Positions 1 through 8,221 of a stretch of 64,000 bases of DNA are shown one piece after another. The notes under the pieces were generated by a model. It searched no databases. It was not told the DNA's origin and worked only from the letters and a program-made list of their open reading frames with translations. The DNA comes from Chloroflexota bacterium (GTDB lineage Bacteria; Chloroflexota; Anaerolineae; J036; Brachytrichaceae). The position numbers and the translations under genes are program-made. Numbering within the stretch: the stretch's first letter is position 1; the number at the start of each line of letters is the position of its first letter. The stretch lies in the NCBI GenBank assembly GCA_025354985.1, contig JANXLU010000010.1:1-64000 (forward strand). The letters run 5' to 3'.

Positions 1-855
1 TATCACTCGCTGCCGGGCGACCCGTTGCGCCAGTTTATCGACATGTCCGCCGAGGTGCAGCGTGCGATGGGTTTTGAAAACGAAAAGGATCACCCGGAAG
101 TGGCGCCTGCACAGTTTGAAATCAACTATGGCTATGGCGAAGTGACAGCCGCCGCGGATCAAATCCAGCTGTATAAACTGATTTGTCGTCAGGTGGCAAC
201 CAAGCTGGGGATGACCGCGAGCTTCCTGCCCAAACCAGTGGTGGGCGTAAACGGCAACGGGATGCACACCAACGTGTCGATCAGCAAGGGCGGCAAGAAC
301 CTGTTTTATGACGCCACGGGCGAGCTGCAACTAAGCAAGCTGGCCTGGGACTTCACGGATCGCATCTTGACGCATGGCAACGACATTTGTCTGGCGCTAA
401 ACAGCAGCGTGAACGCGTTCCGTCGGCTGGACCCGCACTTTGAAGCGCCAAATCAGATCAAGGCGAGCGCCACGGATCGTGGATCGATGGTGCGCATTCC
501 GATCGGCAACGAGAAGAGCATGCGCGTGGAAGTGCGTTCGGTGGCGCCGGATGCCAACCCATATCTGGTAATGCTCTCGGTGTTCAAGACCGGTATCGAA
601 GGCAGCATCAGCGACCAGGCCAACTTGCGCCAGGCGGCACGCTATCTACCGGACAACATCTATGATGCGATTGCAAATTTCCGCGCCGCAGATTGGAACA
701 CCACCCTGCTGGGCGAGGATGTGAAGGGTCGCTATGCCGATCTCAAGCAGGCCAGCGCGGATCGCTGCGCGCGGTTGCTGGGCACGTTTGTGAAGTCACA
801 AGAAGTGCAATATCACCACGAGGTCTACAACCAGGCTCTGTGGAACATATTCTAG
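1..855 (+). CDS. glnA: Glutamine synthetase, C-terminal part (5' end outside window)
   Basis: The reading frame is open from base 1, so the gene starts upstream of the window. The visible 284 or so codons cover the C-terminal catalytic half of a type I glutamine synthetase (ATP + glutamate + ammonia to glutamine). Visible family marks are VNGNGMHTN (the ATP/ammonia-site region, usually NGSGMHTH), the FEAPNQIK segment matching the YEAP region, an R-rich phosphate-binding stretch at SATDRGSMVRIP, and the MRVEVRSVAPDANPYL block. The C-terminus is short and ends in YHHEVYNQALWNIF. A Tyr lies in NIYDAI where the adenylylation Tyr of type I-beta enzymes would fall, but I cannot tell whether it is modified. 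A strong terminator follows 17 nt after the stop. The family call is sure; the subtype is not. Confidence 0.93.
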   Translation, partial: YHSLPGDPLRQFIDMSAEVQRAMGFENEKDHPEVAPAQFEINYGYGEVTAAADQIQLYKLICRQVATKLGMTASFLPKPVVGVNGNGMHTNVSISKGGKNLFYDATGELQLSKLAWDFTDRILTHGNDICLALNSSVNAFRRLDPHFEAPNQIKASATDRGSMVRIPIGNEKSMRVEVRSVAPDANPYLVMLSVFKTGIEGSISDQANLRQAARYLPDNIYDAIANFRAADWNTTLLGEDVKGRYADLKQASADRCARLLGTFVKSQEVQYHHEVYNQALWNIF

Positions 856-872
856 AACGACCGTGTTCGTTC

Positions 873-908
873 AAAAGCCCGCGCCGGAACTGTCCGGCGC
901 GGGCTTTT
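873..908. terminator. Rho-independent terminator, probably bidirectional
   Basis: A perfect 15-bp stem (873-887 with 894-908) encloses a 6-nt loop and is flanked by A4 and T4 runs, so it can act in both directions. It lies between two convergent genes, the glutamine synthetase ending at 855 and the hydrolase gene ending at 911. Confidence 0.9.
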
Positions 909-910
909 AA

Positions 911-1726
911 TTAGCTCCAGGCGGCCAGTTTGTCCGGGCTCGCAGGATCGTGGCTAGGCAGATATAGTAGCGGCAGTTGGGCGCGGTGCCGGCCTAGCGT
1001 TGCAAGCGTGGCCCGGGCGGTCTTTACATCTGCGACGCCACCGGTGGGTTCGCCGACAGACAACTGGCCTTCGGTATGGGTGGCATCACCGGCCAGGCAG
1101 ACCCAGCGATCACCACTGCGGATCATTACGGATTGATGGCCAAAGGTGTGACCAGGTGTGGGCACCAACAGCACATCACCGGCATCGGTCACGCGCTTGC
1201 ACGCGGCAAAGGCGCCAAACGCGCCATCGGTGTAGTCCACCAAGGTGGGTCGAAACCATATGGGCCAGGTCCGGGGAAAGGCGTAATGTGTTTGCGCAAA
1301 CTCGGCGCGGGAGACCAGGATATCGGCGTTTGGAAAATACGTGAGCCCGTCGGCATGATCACAATGCAGGTGGGTGAGAATCACACGGCGCACATCGGTG
1401 CGTGCGTTTATTCCAAGCCGCGCCAACTGCGGGCCAACCTCATCAGATGGCTTGGTTGAAAAAGCGGCCGCGTGGGCAACTTTGATCAAACGACGGTAAT
1501 CGCGATCCTCATAAAAAAACGACGGATCGGAGGCGCGGGCCAATTCACCCGTATCGACCATGATTAAGCCCTCGGGGTGTTCGATCAACCAGCAACAAAT
1601 TGGCAGCGGCGGTGTTAGGCGCGGATCTGCCAGGATGCGGAGTGCGCGCGCCCCTGCCGGCCTGGTCAGGCTATACAGCGCTTGTTTGAGAACGACGGTT
1701 CCGGTGCGGATGCAATGAATTTTCAA
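911..1726 (-). CDS. Metallo-beta-lactamase-fold hydrolase, lactonase-like
   Basis: A 271-residue protein of the metallo-beta-lactamase superfamily. The zinc-ligand series is complete and in order: THLHCDHADG (HxHxDH) near residue 118, the His of PGHTFGH, the Asp of AGDATH and the C-terminal His of PSHD. The long N-terminal part with a DTG strand and the overall length resemble the AHL-lactonase/AttM-like branch, but no residue visible here fixes the substrate. There is no signal peptide, so it is probably cytoplasmic. Its start lies 2 nt after the stop of the upstream hydrolase gene on the same strand, so the two are likely co-transcribed and translationally coupled. Quorum-quenching activity would be speculation. 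Confidence 0.85.
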   Translation of the reverse strand: MKIHCIRTGTVVLKQALYSLTRPAGARALRILADPRLTPPLPICCWLIEHPEGLIMVDTGELARASDPSFFYEDRDYRRLIKVAHAAAFSTKPSDEVGPQLARLGINARTDVRRVILTHLHCDHADGLTYFPNADILVSRAEFAQTHYAFPRTWPIWFRPTLVDYTDGAFGAFAACKRVTDAGDVLLVPTPGHTFGHQSVMIRSGDRWVCLAGDATHTEGQLSVGEPTGGVADVKTARATLATLGRHRAQLPLLYLPSHDPASPDKLAAWS

Positions 1727-1728
1727 AG

Positions 1729-2865
1729 TCAGCTGCGGATATTTTTAACATATTTGTCAAACCAGGCGACGCTGCGCTGGAGCGCCACACCGAGATTTGT
1801 GGACAGATTGTGGTTGTCGCCCGGGTAGGTGAAAAATTCGACGATGCGGTTGGCCGCCAGCAGTTCTTCATCCAGGGTCTGGCTAAACGCATAGGGCACC
1901 TCCTCATCGGTTGTGGCGGCGTGAAGCTGGATCGGGGCGACGTTGGTGATGCTGCTATTTGGTGAAATGTTGTACCAGAAGGCGGGGTTGTCGGCGGGTG
2001 AGCCATATTCCTGGATCAGTCCTTCGCGCCATGACCGCGCGGGCTCGCGAAAGGCCGGAGCATTGGGTCGGCGCCACTTTGTGAGGATGTCGCCATAGGG
2101 CGCGACCACCCCACCCCAGATCACACCGGCCTTTATTTCATCCACGGTGACCATGGCGCGCAGAGTGAGCGCGCCACCCATGCTGTGGCCCCACATCCCC
2201 ACGCGGTTGCGGTCGGCATCCTTGTAACGCTCGACAGAACGCAATGCATTCAGCACATCCACGGTGTAATCGGTATTGCCGTAGCCACCGCGGGCCTGGC
2301 CCTCGCTGCTGCCATGACCGCGGTAATCGGGCTTGAACACAATGTAGCCAGCGCTGGCAAAGGCGGCTTGATAGGCCAGGTAACGTTCGGTGGTGCGGTA
2401 AATCGCGGGGGGAATAAACCCGTGGTTAAACACAATCACCGGCCAGCCCGAGGCCGGCTTGGGGCCGTTTGGAACGGTAAAAAGCGCAAATATTTTTAGG
2501 CCATCACTCTTGTATGAGGCCAGGTATTGAGCGTAATTCACGCCGGGTGGCAGGGTCTGCTCGATGACAATGTCGCTGCCGGGATAGTCGCGGCCGCGCA
2601 TGGCTTCCACACTAAGTGGATGGGGGGGTTTTGGCGTGGCAGTGGGAACCGGAGTGGCGGTTGGCGGAAGGGTGGCCGTTGGCGGCACGGGTGTTGGCGA
2701 GGGCTGGACCGTGGGGGCCGGTGTTGGCGACGCAATCGCCACCGGGGATGGGGACGGTTGAGCGGATGGTGACGGCGTGGGCGCAGGCGTGGTGCAGGAG
2801 CCAATCAAGACGACTGCCAGCAGCACGGGCAGACAGGGCAGCGGATTGCGCTGAACGGGGTTCAT
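1729..2865 (-). CDS. Lipoprotein with alpha/beta-hydrolase (prolyl oligopeptidase-like) domain
   Basis: About 378 residues. The N-terminus has a hydrophobic segment ending in a lipobox (VLIGSC), so the protein is probably a lipid-anchored exported enzyme. A Pro/Ser/Thr-rich linker of about 65 residues follows, then an alpha/beta-hydrolase domain with the nucleophile elbow GHSMGG, preceded by an HGF oxyanion-type strand (VFNHGF). A late Asp (TTDEEVPY) and His (GDNHNLS) complete a plausible Ser-Asp-His triad. The fold matches the dienelactone hydrolase/S9 peptidase group; the substrate is unknown. I chose the ATG at 2863-2865. An in-frame GTG at 2911-2913 would put the start 2 nt from the divergent acetyltransferase start and add 16 residues before the signal peptide. 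The downstream metallo-hydrolase gene follows by 2 nt. Confidence 0.82.
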   Translation of the reverse strand: MNPVQRNPLPCLPVLLAVVLIGSCTTPAPTPSPSAQPSPSPVAIASPTPAPTVQPSPTPVPPTATLPPTATPVPTATPKPPHPLSVEAMRGRDYPGSDIVIEQTLPPGVNYAQYLASYKSDGLKIFALFTVPNGPKPASGWPVIVFNHGFIPPAIYRTTERYLAYQAAFASAGYIVFKPDYRGHGSSEGQARGGYGNTDYTVDVLNALRSVERYKDADRNRVGMWGHSMGGALTLRAMVTVDEIKAGVIWGGVVAPYGDILTKWRRPNAPAFREPARSWREGLIQEYGSPADNPAFWYNISPNSSITNVAPIQLHAATTDEEVPYAFSQTLDEELLAANRIVEFFTYPGDNHNLSTNLGVALQRSVAWFDKYVKNIRS

Positions 2866-2915
2866 GCCCTGATTCTGCGCCCGGCGCGTGAAGGGTAGAT
2901 TAGACTCGGGCACTG

Positions 2916-3725
2916 ATGAGGATCATCGCGATACACGACAAGCAGATTATTGAAACATTTGCCAGGCGCAACCCGTATCTGTTTCTATATGAGTTGGGTG
3001 ACCTCGATGATTTCTTCTGGCCGTATACGGTGTGGTACGGTCTTGAGGACGGCGGCGAGATTATTGAACTGGCGCTGTTCTACACGGATGTGGAGCCACC
3101 GGTGGTGCTGGCGCACACGATGACGTCGGCGGAGACCATGGGGCGCTTGCTGCAAGGGTTGCAGCGAGCATTGCCGCAGAAGTTTTTTTCGCACCTGGAT
3201 TCAAATGGCGTGACGGCGCTGGGTGGCGCGCATGTGCATTCGCATGGTGCGTATTTCAAAATGGGTTTGACGGATCGCGCGCGGGTGGCTGGCGACCGAT
3301 CACCGGAAGGATACAAGGTGCAACCCCTGCATGTGCGCGATCTCGACCAAATTGTCGCGTTCTATGACCAAGCTTACCCGGGGAACTGGTTTGTGCCACG
3401 GATGCTGGAGACGGGATGTTTTTATGGGGCGATTGACAGCGCTGGCGTGTTGGCGGCAGTGGCGGGGATCCATGTATATTCGCCGCGATACAAGGCCGCG
3501 GCGTTGGGGAATATCGCCACGCTGCCCGGGCACCGCGGGCGCGGTCTGGCGACAGCGGTAACGGCGGCGTTGTGCGCGCATCTGCTGGCCCGGGATATTG
3601 AGCACATCGGTCTGAATGTGCGGGCGGACAATGCCACCGCGATAAGGTGTTATTCGGGCCTCGGATTTTCATTGATGGCCGAATATGGCGAATACATGGT
3701 GACGCAGCGGGCGATCGATGCTTGA
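2916..3725 (+). CDS. GNAT family N-acetyltransferase
   Basis: A 269-residue protein with a typical GNAT acetyl-CoA-binding domain in its C-terminal half: LGNIATLPGHRGRGLATAV carries the R/Q-x-x-G-x-G/A loop, and NATAIRCYSGLGF is the usual last helix and strand. The N-terminal 120 residues look like a second, degenerate GNAT-like domain (YLFLYELGDLDDFFWP), a layout known from two-domain acetyltransferases. It would move an acetyl group from acetyl-CoA to an amine; the acceptor is not predictable. A possible -10 box (TAGACT, 2901-2906) lies 9 nt before the ATG. The gene is divergent from the hydrolase lipoprotein. Confidence 0.85.
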   Translation: MRIIAIHDKQIIETFARRNPYLFLYELGDLDDFFWPYTVWYGLEDGGEIIELALFYTDVEPPVVLAHTMTSAETMGRLLQGLQRALPQKFFSHLDSNGVTALGGAHVHSHGAYFKMGLTDRARVAGDRSPEGYKVQPLHVRDLDQIVAFYDQAYPGNWFVPRMLETGCFYGAIDSAGVLAAVAGIHVYSPRYKAAALGNIATLPGHRGRGLATAVTAALCAHLLARDIEHIGLNVRADNATAIRCYSGLGFSLMAEYGEYMVTQRAIDA

Positions 3726-3843
3726 GAGTGGCAATTTCTTTGTAGTAGAACGCGCCCGACAACATCATTGGAGCGGCCAACCCGGTGTCAACTTTTTGCG
3801 TTTTTTTTGCCAAGGATTTTGCGCGACAGGGGAAAGTCTTTGC

Positions 3844-3849
3844 TATGCT
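3844..3849 (+). promoter_or_regulatory. -10 box TATGCT, leaderless-type
   Basis: TATGCT sits 6 nt before the ATG of the ankyrin gene, and no Shine-Dalgarno sequence fits between them. Transcription would begin at or near the start codon. Confidence 0.5.
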
Positions 3850-3855
3850 CGCCCC

Positions 3856-4518
3856 ATGGATAGCCAACAGGAATTTATTGAAGCCGTCAAGGAAGGAAAT
3901 TTGCATCTGGTCAAACAGATTCTGGAGCGAGATCCAGCGCTTGTGCACGCGCGCGCCGCAGATGGATCTTCCGCAACGGTGGTGGCCACGTATCATGGTC
4001 ACGGTGAACTTGCGACCCATCTGATTCAGGCGGGTGCGGAGCAAACAATATTTGAAGCGGCCATGACAGGTAGCACGTCGCGTTTGCGCGCGTTGGTCGC
4101 TGAACAACCAACACTGGTCAATGCCTACGCCCCGGACGGTTTCTTCCCGCTGGCGCTGGCGGCCTATTTCGGTCATACTGACGCTGCAGAGTTCCTTCTT
4201 TCCAATGGCGCGGATGTGAACATGGCGGCGCGGAACGGGCAGCGGGTGACCGCACTGCATGCAGCCACAGCGGGGCAGCATCTGGAGATTGCGCAGGCGT
4301 TGGTGGCGCATGGGGCGGACGTCAACTGTATTCAGGAAGGGGGCTACACCCCGCTGCATGCCGCGGCGCAAAATGGGCAAATTGCCATGATCGCGCTTTT
4401 GCTGGGGCATGGGGCGGAACTGGAGAAGTGCCTGGATGATGGGCGCACCGCATTTGACCTTGCGGTGGCGGCCGGGCATACGCAGGTGGCGGACATGGTG
4501 GCGATAGGACGCACGTAG
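3856..4518 (+). CDS. Ankyrin-repeat protein
   Basis: A 220-residue protein made almost wholly of ankyrin repeats. Recurrent features are DGxxxxxxAAYxGH, the AxxLLxxGADVN ends (LLSNGADVN, LVAHGADVN, LLGHGAELE) and TPLHAAAQNGQ. About six repeats can be counted, some degenerate at the N-terminus. There is no signal peptide, so it probably acts as a cytoplasmic protein-binding scaffold. The start at 3856 is preferred over earlier in-frame codons because a -10 box (TATGCT) ends 6 nt before it, and because the codons upstream read as low-quality sequence overlapping the end of the acetyltransferase gene. The binding partner is unknown. Confidence 0.88.
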   Translation: MDSQQEFIEAVKEGNLHLVKQILERDPALVHARAADGSSATVVATYHGHGELATHLIQAGAEQTIFEAAMTGSTSRLRALVAEQPTLVNAYAPDGFFPLALAAYFGHTDAAEFLLSNGADVNMAARNGQRVTALHAATAGQHLEIAQALVAHGADVNCIQEGGYTPLHAAAQNGQIAMIALLLGHGAELEKCLDDGRTAFDLAVAAGHTQVADMVAIGRT

Positions 4519-4562
4519 AAAAGCCTCGCCCAAGGTTGCACACTACACCTGAACCAACGCAT

Positions 4563-4663
4563 GGTGCCAAGGAGCTCCCGGTCCGCGCGACGGCGGCCTT
4601 CGACCGCAAGCTGGCACCTAATAGCCGTGTTCCCTCGCCAGCTTGCGCTCAGGGTGCCTTGGC
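4563..4663. repeat. Nested inverted repeats in a convergent intergenic region
   Basis: In the 162-bp gap between convergent genes there is a perfect 11-bp inverted repeat (CGCAAGCTGGC, 4605-4615 with 4637-4647). It is nested inside a second pair, GCCAAGG (4566-4572) and CCTTGGC (4657-4663). The arrangement could form a branched hairpin of about 100 nt. It may serve as a terminator for both genes or be a REP-like element. There is no T tract and no promoter that I can see. Confidence 0.4.
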
Positions 4664-4680
4664 TTGAGAACGCGGAGTGG

Positions 4681-5121
4681 TCACGGTGCGACCCGGGTCA
4701 TCACGGCGTCAAAGGACGCGCCACTTGGGGCTGGTTGCCCGGGCGCGGGACGCCAACCACCGGTAAGCGTCTCCCAATCCGGGCTAAAGGTACCGAGATA
4801 GCGGGCGGATTCGGTCCAGTGGAGAACCGTTGATCCGTGAGCATCCCACTGATACATCAACACTTCAGACGACATATTTGTGTAGCAATGGGAGGGGAAG
4901 GAGTCGGTGGTTTCGTCATAGCGAATAAATTCCTCGCTGCGAACAATGGCATTGTTGACGGTAATCTCGCCACGTGACTTTAGGAAGAACCCGTCCAATA
5001 ACCATTCGAACGTGTTCCAGCCGGTGACGTCGTCATGATGCGCGTCGGTGGTGCGGCCCACCACGCGCCAGGTACCAATCAGCTTTTCAAAACGCAGGAG
5101 CCCGGGTGGTGCGGCGGACAT
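4681..5121 (-). CDS. DUF1579-like/lipocalin-like small protein
   Basis: A 146-residue protein. The pattern FEKLIGTWRVVGR near the N-terminus, followed by alternating strands (WNTFEWLLDGFF, YTNMSSEV, GTFSPDWETLTGGW), resembles DUF1579 and related lipocalin-like beta-barrels, which carry GxW near the start. The function of that family is unknown. I chose the ATG at 5119-5121 because a TACACT -10 box lies exactly 6 nt upstream and the homologous pattern begins soon after. The frame continues 108 codons further upstream, but that extension has no recognisable protein character and overlaps the MarR-like gene on the other strand. It converges with the ankyrin gene. Confidence 0.6.
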   Translation of the reverse strand: MSAAPPGLLRFEKLIGTWRVVGRTTDAHHDDVTGWNTFEWLLDGFFLKSRGEITVNNAIVRSEEFIRYDETTDSFPSHCYTNMSSEVLMYQWDAHGSTVLHWTESARYLGTFSPDWETLTGGWRPAPGQPAPSGASFDAVMTRVAP

Positions 5122-5127
5122 ATTGTC

Positions 5128-5133
5128 AGTGTA
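5128..5133 (-). promoter_or_regulatory. -10 box TACACT, leaderless-type
   Basis: On the minus strand TACACT lies 6 nt before the ATG at 5121. The same hexamer and spacing precede the nitroreductase gene at 25423. Confidence 0.5.
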
Positions 5134-5280
5134 GCATCTTGCCCAATTTAGGCGTCTGTGTACGGACGGGGCACCCGGCGGCATGGGATTCACCATCGCC
5201 CGTGCCTCCTTGATCGTCAGCATCAGTCCGCCACCGAATGCAGATATTCTGCCGCCGTCATACGTCAGTGCACATGGACG

Positions 5281-5619
5281 GTGATCTATCACCAAGCCGT
5301 GGCCAATGTGGGTGGGGTCGCCGCTGTCATGGGTCTCACTACCGGCGCGCTCACCGGTGTCATTGATCGCCTTGAAAAGGCCGGGCTGGCACGCCGGGTA
5401 AAGGACCCCCAGGATCGCCGAAAGGTCATCGTTGAACCCCTGCATACCCAGCGTTCAAGCCTGGCGACGCGTGCCTGCGAGGTCATTAAATCGCTCGATC
5501 AGGCTTCCGAAGTTGAACTCGCCCAGTTTACCGATGATCAATTGGAAGTTATCGTTACATACGTCAGCCATAATAACGAACTTATGAAGGAACAAACCCG
5601 AAAGCTTCGGGACACGTGA
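5281..5619 (+). pseudogene. MarR-family regulator lacking a recognisable N-terminus
   Basis: From about 5300 the frame encodes a good MarR winged helix: an LTTGALTGVIDRLEKAGLA recognition helix, then VKDPQDRRKVIVE with the DxRxxxV wing, and a C-terminal dimerisation helix (about 113 codons in all). Upstream, in the same frame back to 5158, the residues are Cys/His/Arg-rich and do not resemble helices 1-3 of MarR proteins. I found no better continuation in the other two frames. Either the 5' end has been lost or scrambled, or the protein starts at the GTG at 5281 as a shortened form. A hypothetical membrane protein follows 7 nt downstream. The repressor family is clear; function is doubtful. 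Confidence 0.55.
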
Positions 5620-5626
5620 CGATCAT

Positions 5627-6124
5627 ATGCGCATTGATTATCGATTTCCGCGAAGTCAGAAATGGTTGTTTTGGACTTATCTTGTCGCAGGCTGTCTCAG
5701 CGCGGCAACGCTGTTGCTGGCGTTTGGCGACCGCGACGCTTCGCTCGCTATTAGCAGCGCACTTGGCTTGGTTTTTTGCGCACTCATGGCTGTCGGAAGT
5801 TTTGGTCGTTGGAAGGACGTAACCACCGAATGGTCGGGAGCGGAGGGCGGTATTTACATTACGTGCGTCCAGCCGCTGCGGTCACTGGTACAACAGACGC
5901 TGCCCGTCAGCTCCATCACTGCAGTGGTCGTCAATGGGTTTAACAATTGGGCCAGCCTAAGCCTGCGCAGCACGGATGGTACGGACCATTGGTTGACCGA
6001 AATTGCCCGCAATCCGCGCGACGGCCCAGCGTTCAAGAATCTCGTCAACTCCTGGTCGCTCGCGCTCAAGGTTCCCGTTGTGGTGGATGAATACGTAAAA
6101 AATTGGTGGGCGAACCTGCAGTGA
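5627..6124 (+). CDS. Hypothetical membrane protein with two N-terminal TM helices
   Basis: A 165-residue protein that I do not recognise. Residues about 13-33 and 40-60 are hydrophobic and form two probable membrane helices separated by a short GDRDAS loop. The remaining hundred residues are soluble, with a WSGAEGGIYIT strand and a VVVNGFNNWASLSLRS segment like the PH-like domains that follow two helices in some small bacterial proteins (YdbT/DUF304 type). That comparison is by pattern only. It follows the MarR-like gene by 7 nt and may have been in one transcript with it. Confidence 0.6.
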   Translation: MRIDYRFPRSQKWLFWTYLVAGCLSAATLLLAFGDRDASLAISSALGLVFCALMAVGSFGRWKDVTTEWSGAEGGIYITCVQPLRSLVQQTLPVSSITAVVVNGFNNWASLSLRSTDGTDHWLTEIARNPRDGPAFKNLVNSWSLALKVPVVVDEYVKNWWANLQ

Positions 6125-6142
6125 GTTTGCCATCCGGCGCTG

Positions 6143-6148
6143 TATAGT
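6143..6148 (+). promoter_or_regulatory. -10 box TATAGT, leaderless-type
   Basis: TATAGT lies 6 nt before the ATG of the response-regulator gene. There is no ribosome-binding site between box and start codon. Confidence 0.55.
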
Positions 6149-6154
6149 TTGTGA

Positions 6155-6838
6155 ATGACCGCCGCCATTTCAATATTGCTTGCGGATGACCATGCTGCCA
6201 TGCGCCGCGGCACACGCGCCATACTTGAGAGCGATTCGCGGTTGTACGTGGTGGCCGAGGCCGCCAATGGGGAGGAGGCGGTGGCGCTTAATAATCAATT
6301 GGCGCCAAACGTGCTCGTGATGGACGTACAGCTTCCCATCATCAGTGGGATTGAGGTTGTGCGCCGAGTGCGTTTGGCCGGATGTGGCGCGGCGATCCTC
6401 ATGCTCAGCGCTTATGACGACACCCCGTATGTACTCAGTGCGTTGCGCGCCGGCGCCACCGGCTATTTGCTCAAAACAGCCGAGCCGCAGGAATTGATTG
6501 ACGCCGTGCATCACGTGTTGACCGGACAAATGGTCCTTGGGCATGATATTTCCATGCCTGATTCCGCAGGCTTCGGAGCATTGCCCAGAACAAGCCTCAC
6601 CATGGTCGGTGTGACCAAGCCTGCGGCAAGCATGCGTGAGCAATTGTCCACACGGGAGCGCGAGGTTTTGCGCCTTGTGGCTCAGGGCTTTACCAACAAG
6701 GTGATTGCCGCCGAGATGCATATCAGTGACCGTACCGTGCAGGTGCACATCGCAAATATATTTGTAAAGCTTGGTGCGACAACCCGCACCGATGCGGCCA
6801 TGATCGCGCTCCGATATGGCTTGGTGACCCTGCCATGA
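6155..6838 (+). CDS. NarL/FixJ-family two-component response regulator
   Basis: A 227-residue protein with an N-terminal receiver domain (acidic pair D11/D12 in LLADDH, phospho-acceptor Asp57 in VLVMDVQLP, conserved Lys in GYLLKTAEP) and a C-terminal LuxR-type helix-turn-helix (LSTREREVLRLVAQGFTNK through VQVHIANIFVKLGATTR). It should bind DNA when phosphorylated by its partner kinase. The stop overlaps the start of the downstream kinase gene in an ATGA, so the two form a pair. That kinase is truncated before its catalytic domains (see 6835), so this regulator has probably lost its cognate phosphodonor. Confidence 0.93.
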   Translation: MTAAISILLADDHAAMRRGTRAILESDSRLYVVAEAANGEEAVALNNQLAPNVLVMDVQLPIISGIEVVRRVRLAGCGAAILMLSAYDDTPYVLSALRAGATGYLLKTAEPQELIDAVHHVLTGQMVLGHDISMPDSAGFGALPRTSLTMVGVTKPAASMREQLSTREREVLRLVAQGFTNKVIAAEMHISDRTVQVHIANIFVKLGATTRTDAAMIALRYGLVTLP

Positions 6839-7574
6839 AGCGCCGATCAGGTGGGTTCCAAATCCAAGTGGTGTTGCTGGCCTTATTGCCGGTTTCGATT
6901 GTCCTGGCGCTCGTTTCATTCGGAGCGGTCGCCATACACCAAAACACGCTGCGCGATGCAATCGCCCAAAGCGACTACCGCACTACACTCAGCACGGTAA
7001 ACGCACTAAGCCGGGAGCTGCGCGCCTGCCGGAGACACATCAATGAAAGCGGCGCCGGCAGCCCGCTGGACCCGGACGCCGTGCAGGCGTGCATACCCCG
7101 CTCGTTTCTAAATTCACTTGTAAATCCAGCTGCGGAGCGCGCACCGGTCACCGCAGTCATCTTTGATGATTCGGGCGCGATCCTTGTGCAAGCCGGGCCC
7201 CCGACACAATTTACAAACCTCACAACGGATACGAGCGCGCAAGCTGCGCTGGCCGGGCTCAGCGGTTCACTGTTTCAGCTTGGCGGGTTCGGCACGGAGG
7301 AGCTGGAGTATGTGGTCTCCTATGCCTCACTCGATACGAGCTCGGAAACCTATCACCTCGGCATTCGGGTAGAGGAGCCATGGCGCGCAATTGCCAACCC
7401 ACTGCTGCAATACAGCATGGTCGTTCCTCTTGTTTTGTTACCCTTGTCACTGTTGTCAGCCTTGTTGCTGTGGCTCGGCTGGCGTCGTGTGGTGCACCCG
7501 CTCCAGAAGCTGCAAACCAGGATCACCGCGCTACAACATGGTGATTTTTCAGTACGGAGTGGCGACTTGCCGCA
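6835..7574 (+). pseudogene. Sensor histidine kinase, truncated after HAMP
   Basis: The first 245 or so codons are a normal sensor-kinase N-terminus: a membrane helix at residues 9-31, a periplasmic sensing region of about 155 residues, a second membrane helix at about 187-213 and the start of a HAMP linker (VVHPLQKLQTRITALQHGDFS). After GDFSVRSGDL the frame turns into sequence with no kinase character. In the next frame an ABC ATPase begins at the same place. The HisKA_3 and ATPase domains are absent, so the protein cannot phosphorylate the regulator encoded just upstream. The break lies between about 7545 and 7592. It may be a genomic deletion or an assembly join. Confidence 0.85.
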
Positions 7575-8221
7575 CCATGCCAATCAGCGGGCTGGACCGG
7601 GCCACCACCGGGGAGTCCCTTGTTCGCGGCACCACAGTCCGCGGCATCACTCCGGGTGTCGGCTATGTCTTTCAGGGCGACGCCGTTTTTCCGTGGAAAA
7701 CCGTGCTAAACAATGTCGCGGCGGGTCTCATGTTTCGCGGCACGCGCAAACCCGAGGCGCTTGATCGCGCTCGTGAATGGGTGCAACGCGTCGGTCTGAA
7801 AGGCTTTGAAAATTACTATCCGCACCAGCTAAGCGGCGGAATGCGCAAGCGCGTGGCGCTGGCGCAGACATTTATCTGCGAACCAGACATTCTGCTCATG
7901 GACGAACCATTCTCGTCGCTGGATGTGCACACCCGAACACTGATGGAAGAAGAACTGCTCGAGTTGTGGGCCGCTTCCAAGGCCAGCGTGGTGTTTGTCA
8001 CCCATGACCTGGAGGAAGCCATTGCACTCGCGGACAAGGTTTGCGTGCTCACGGCCGGGCCTGCCATGGTTAAAGGCATCTATCCGATCGACATCCCCAG
8101 ACCCCGCCGGCTCACCGAGGTGCGCTTTCAACCCAGGTTTATGGAATTGCATCACGAAATCTGGCTGGATCTCAAAGATGAAGTACTCCTAAGTTATGAA
8201 CGCAGCAAAACTCAACGATAA
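7565..8221 (+). pseudogene. NitT/TauT-type ABC transporter ATPase lacking Walker A
   Basis: In this frame similarity to SsuB/TauB/NrtD-type ATPases starts at about CRTMPISGLDRATTGE, the helix that normally follows the Walker A P-loop. After it come the Q-loop (YVFQGDAVFPW), the signature LSGGMRKRVALAQ, Walker B (ILLMDEPFSSLD) and the H-loop (VVFVTHDLEEA). The roughly 40 residues before it, including GxxGxGKST, are missing, because upstream codons in all frames belong to the truncated kinase gene. ATP could not be bound normally. The stop lies inside the permease gene (26-nt overlap), the usual coupling in these operons. No substrate-binding protein gene is left. Confidence 0.85.

Noticed and set aside
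3256-4533. A 425-codon open frame on the minus strand opposite the acetyltransferase and ankyrin genes
   Set aside because: Its residues are rich in Arg, His, Cys and Pro with no domain, and both plus-strand genes have clear families. It is a shadow of GC-rich codons.
5122-5445. N-terminal extension of the DUF1579-like protein
   Set aside because: The 108 extra residues have no family pattern, and a -10 box sits directly before the internal ATG at 5121.
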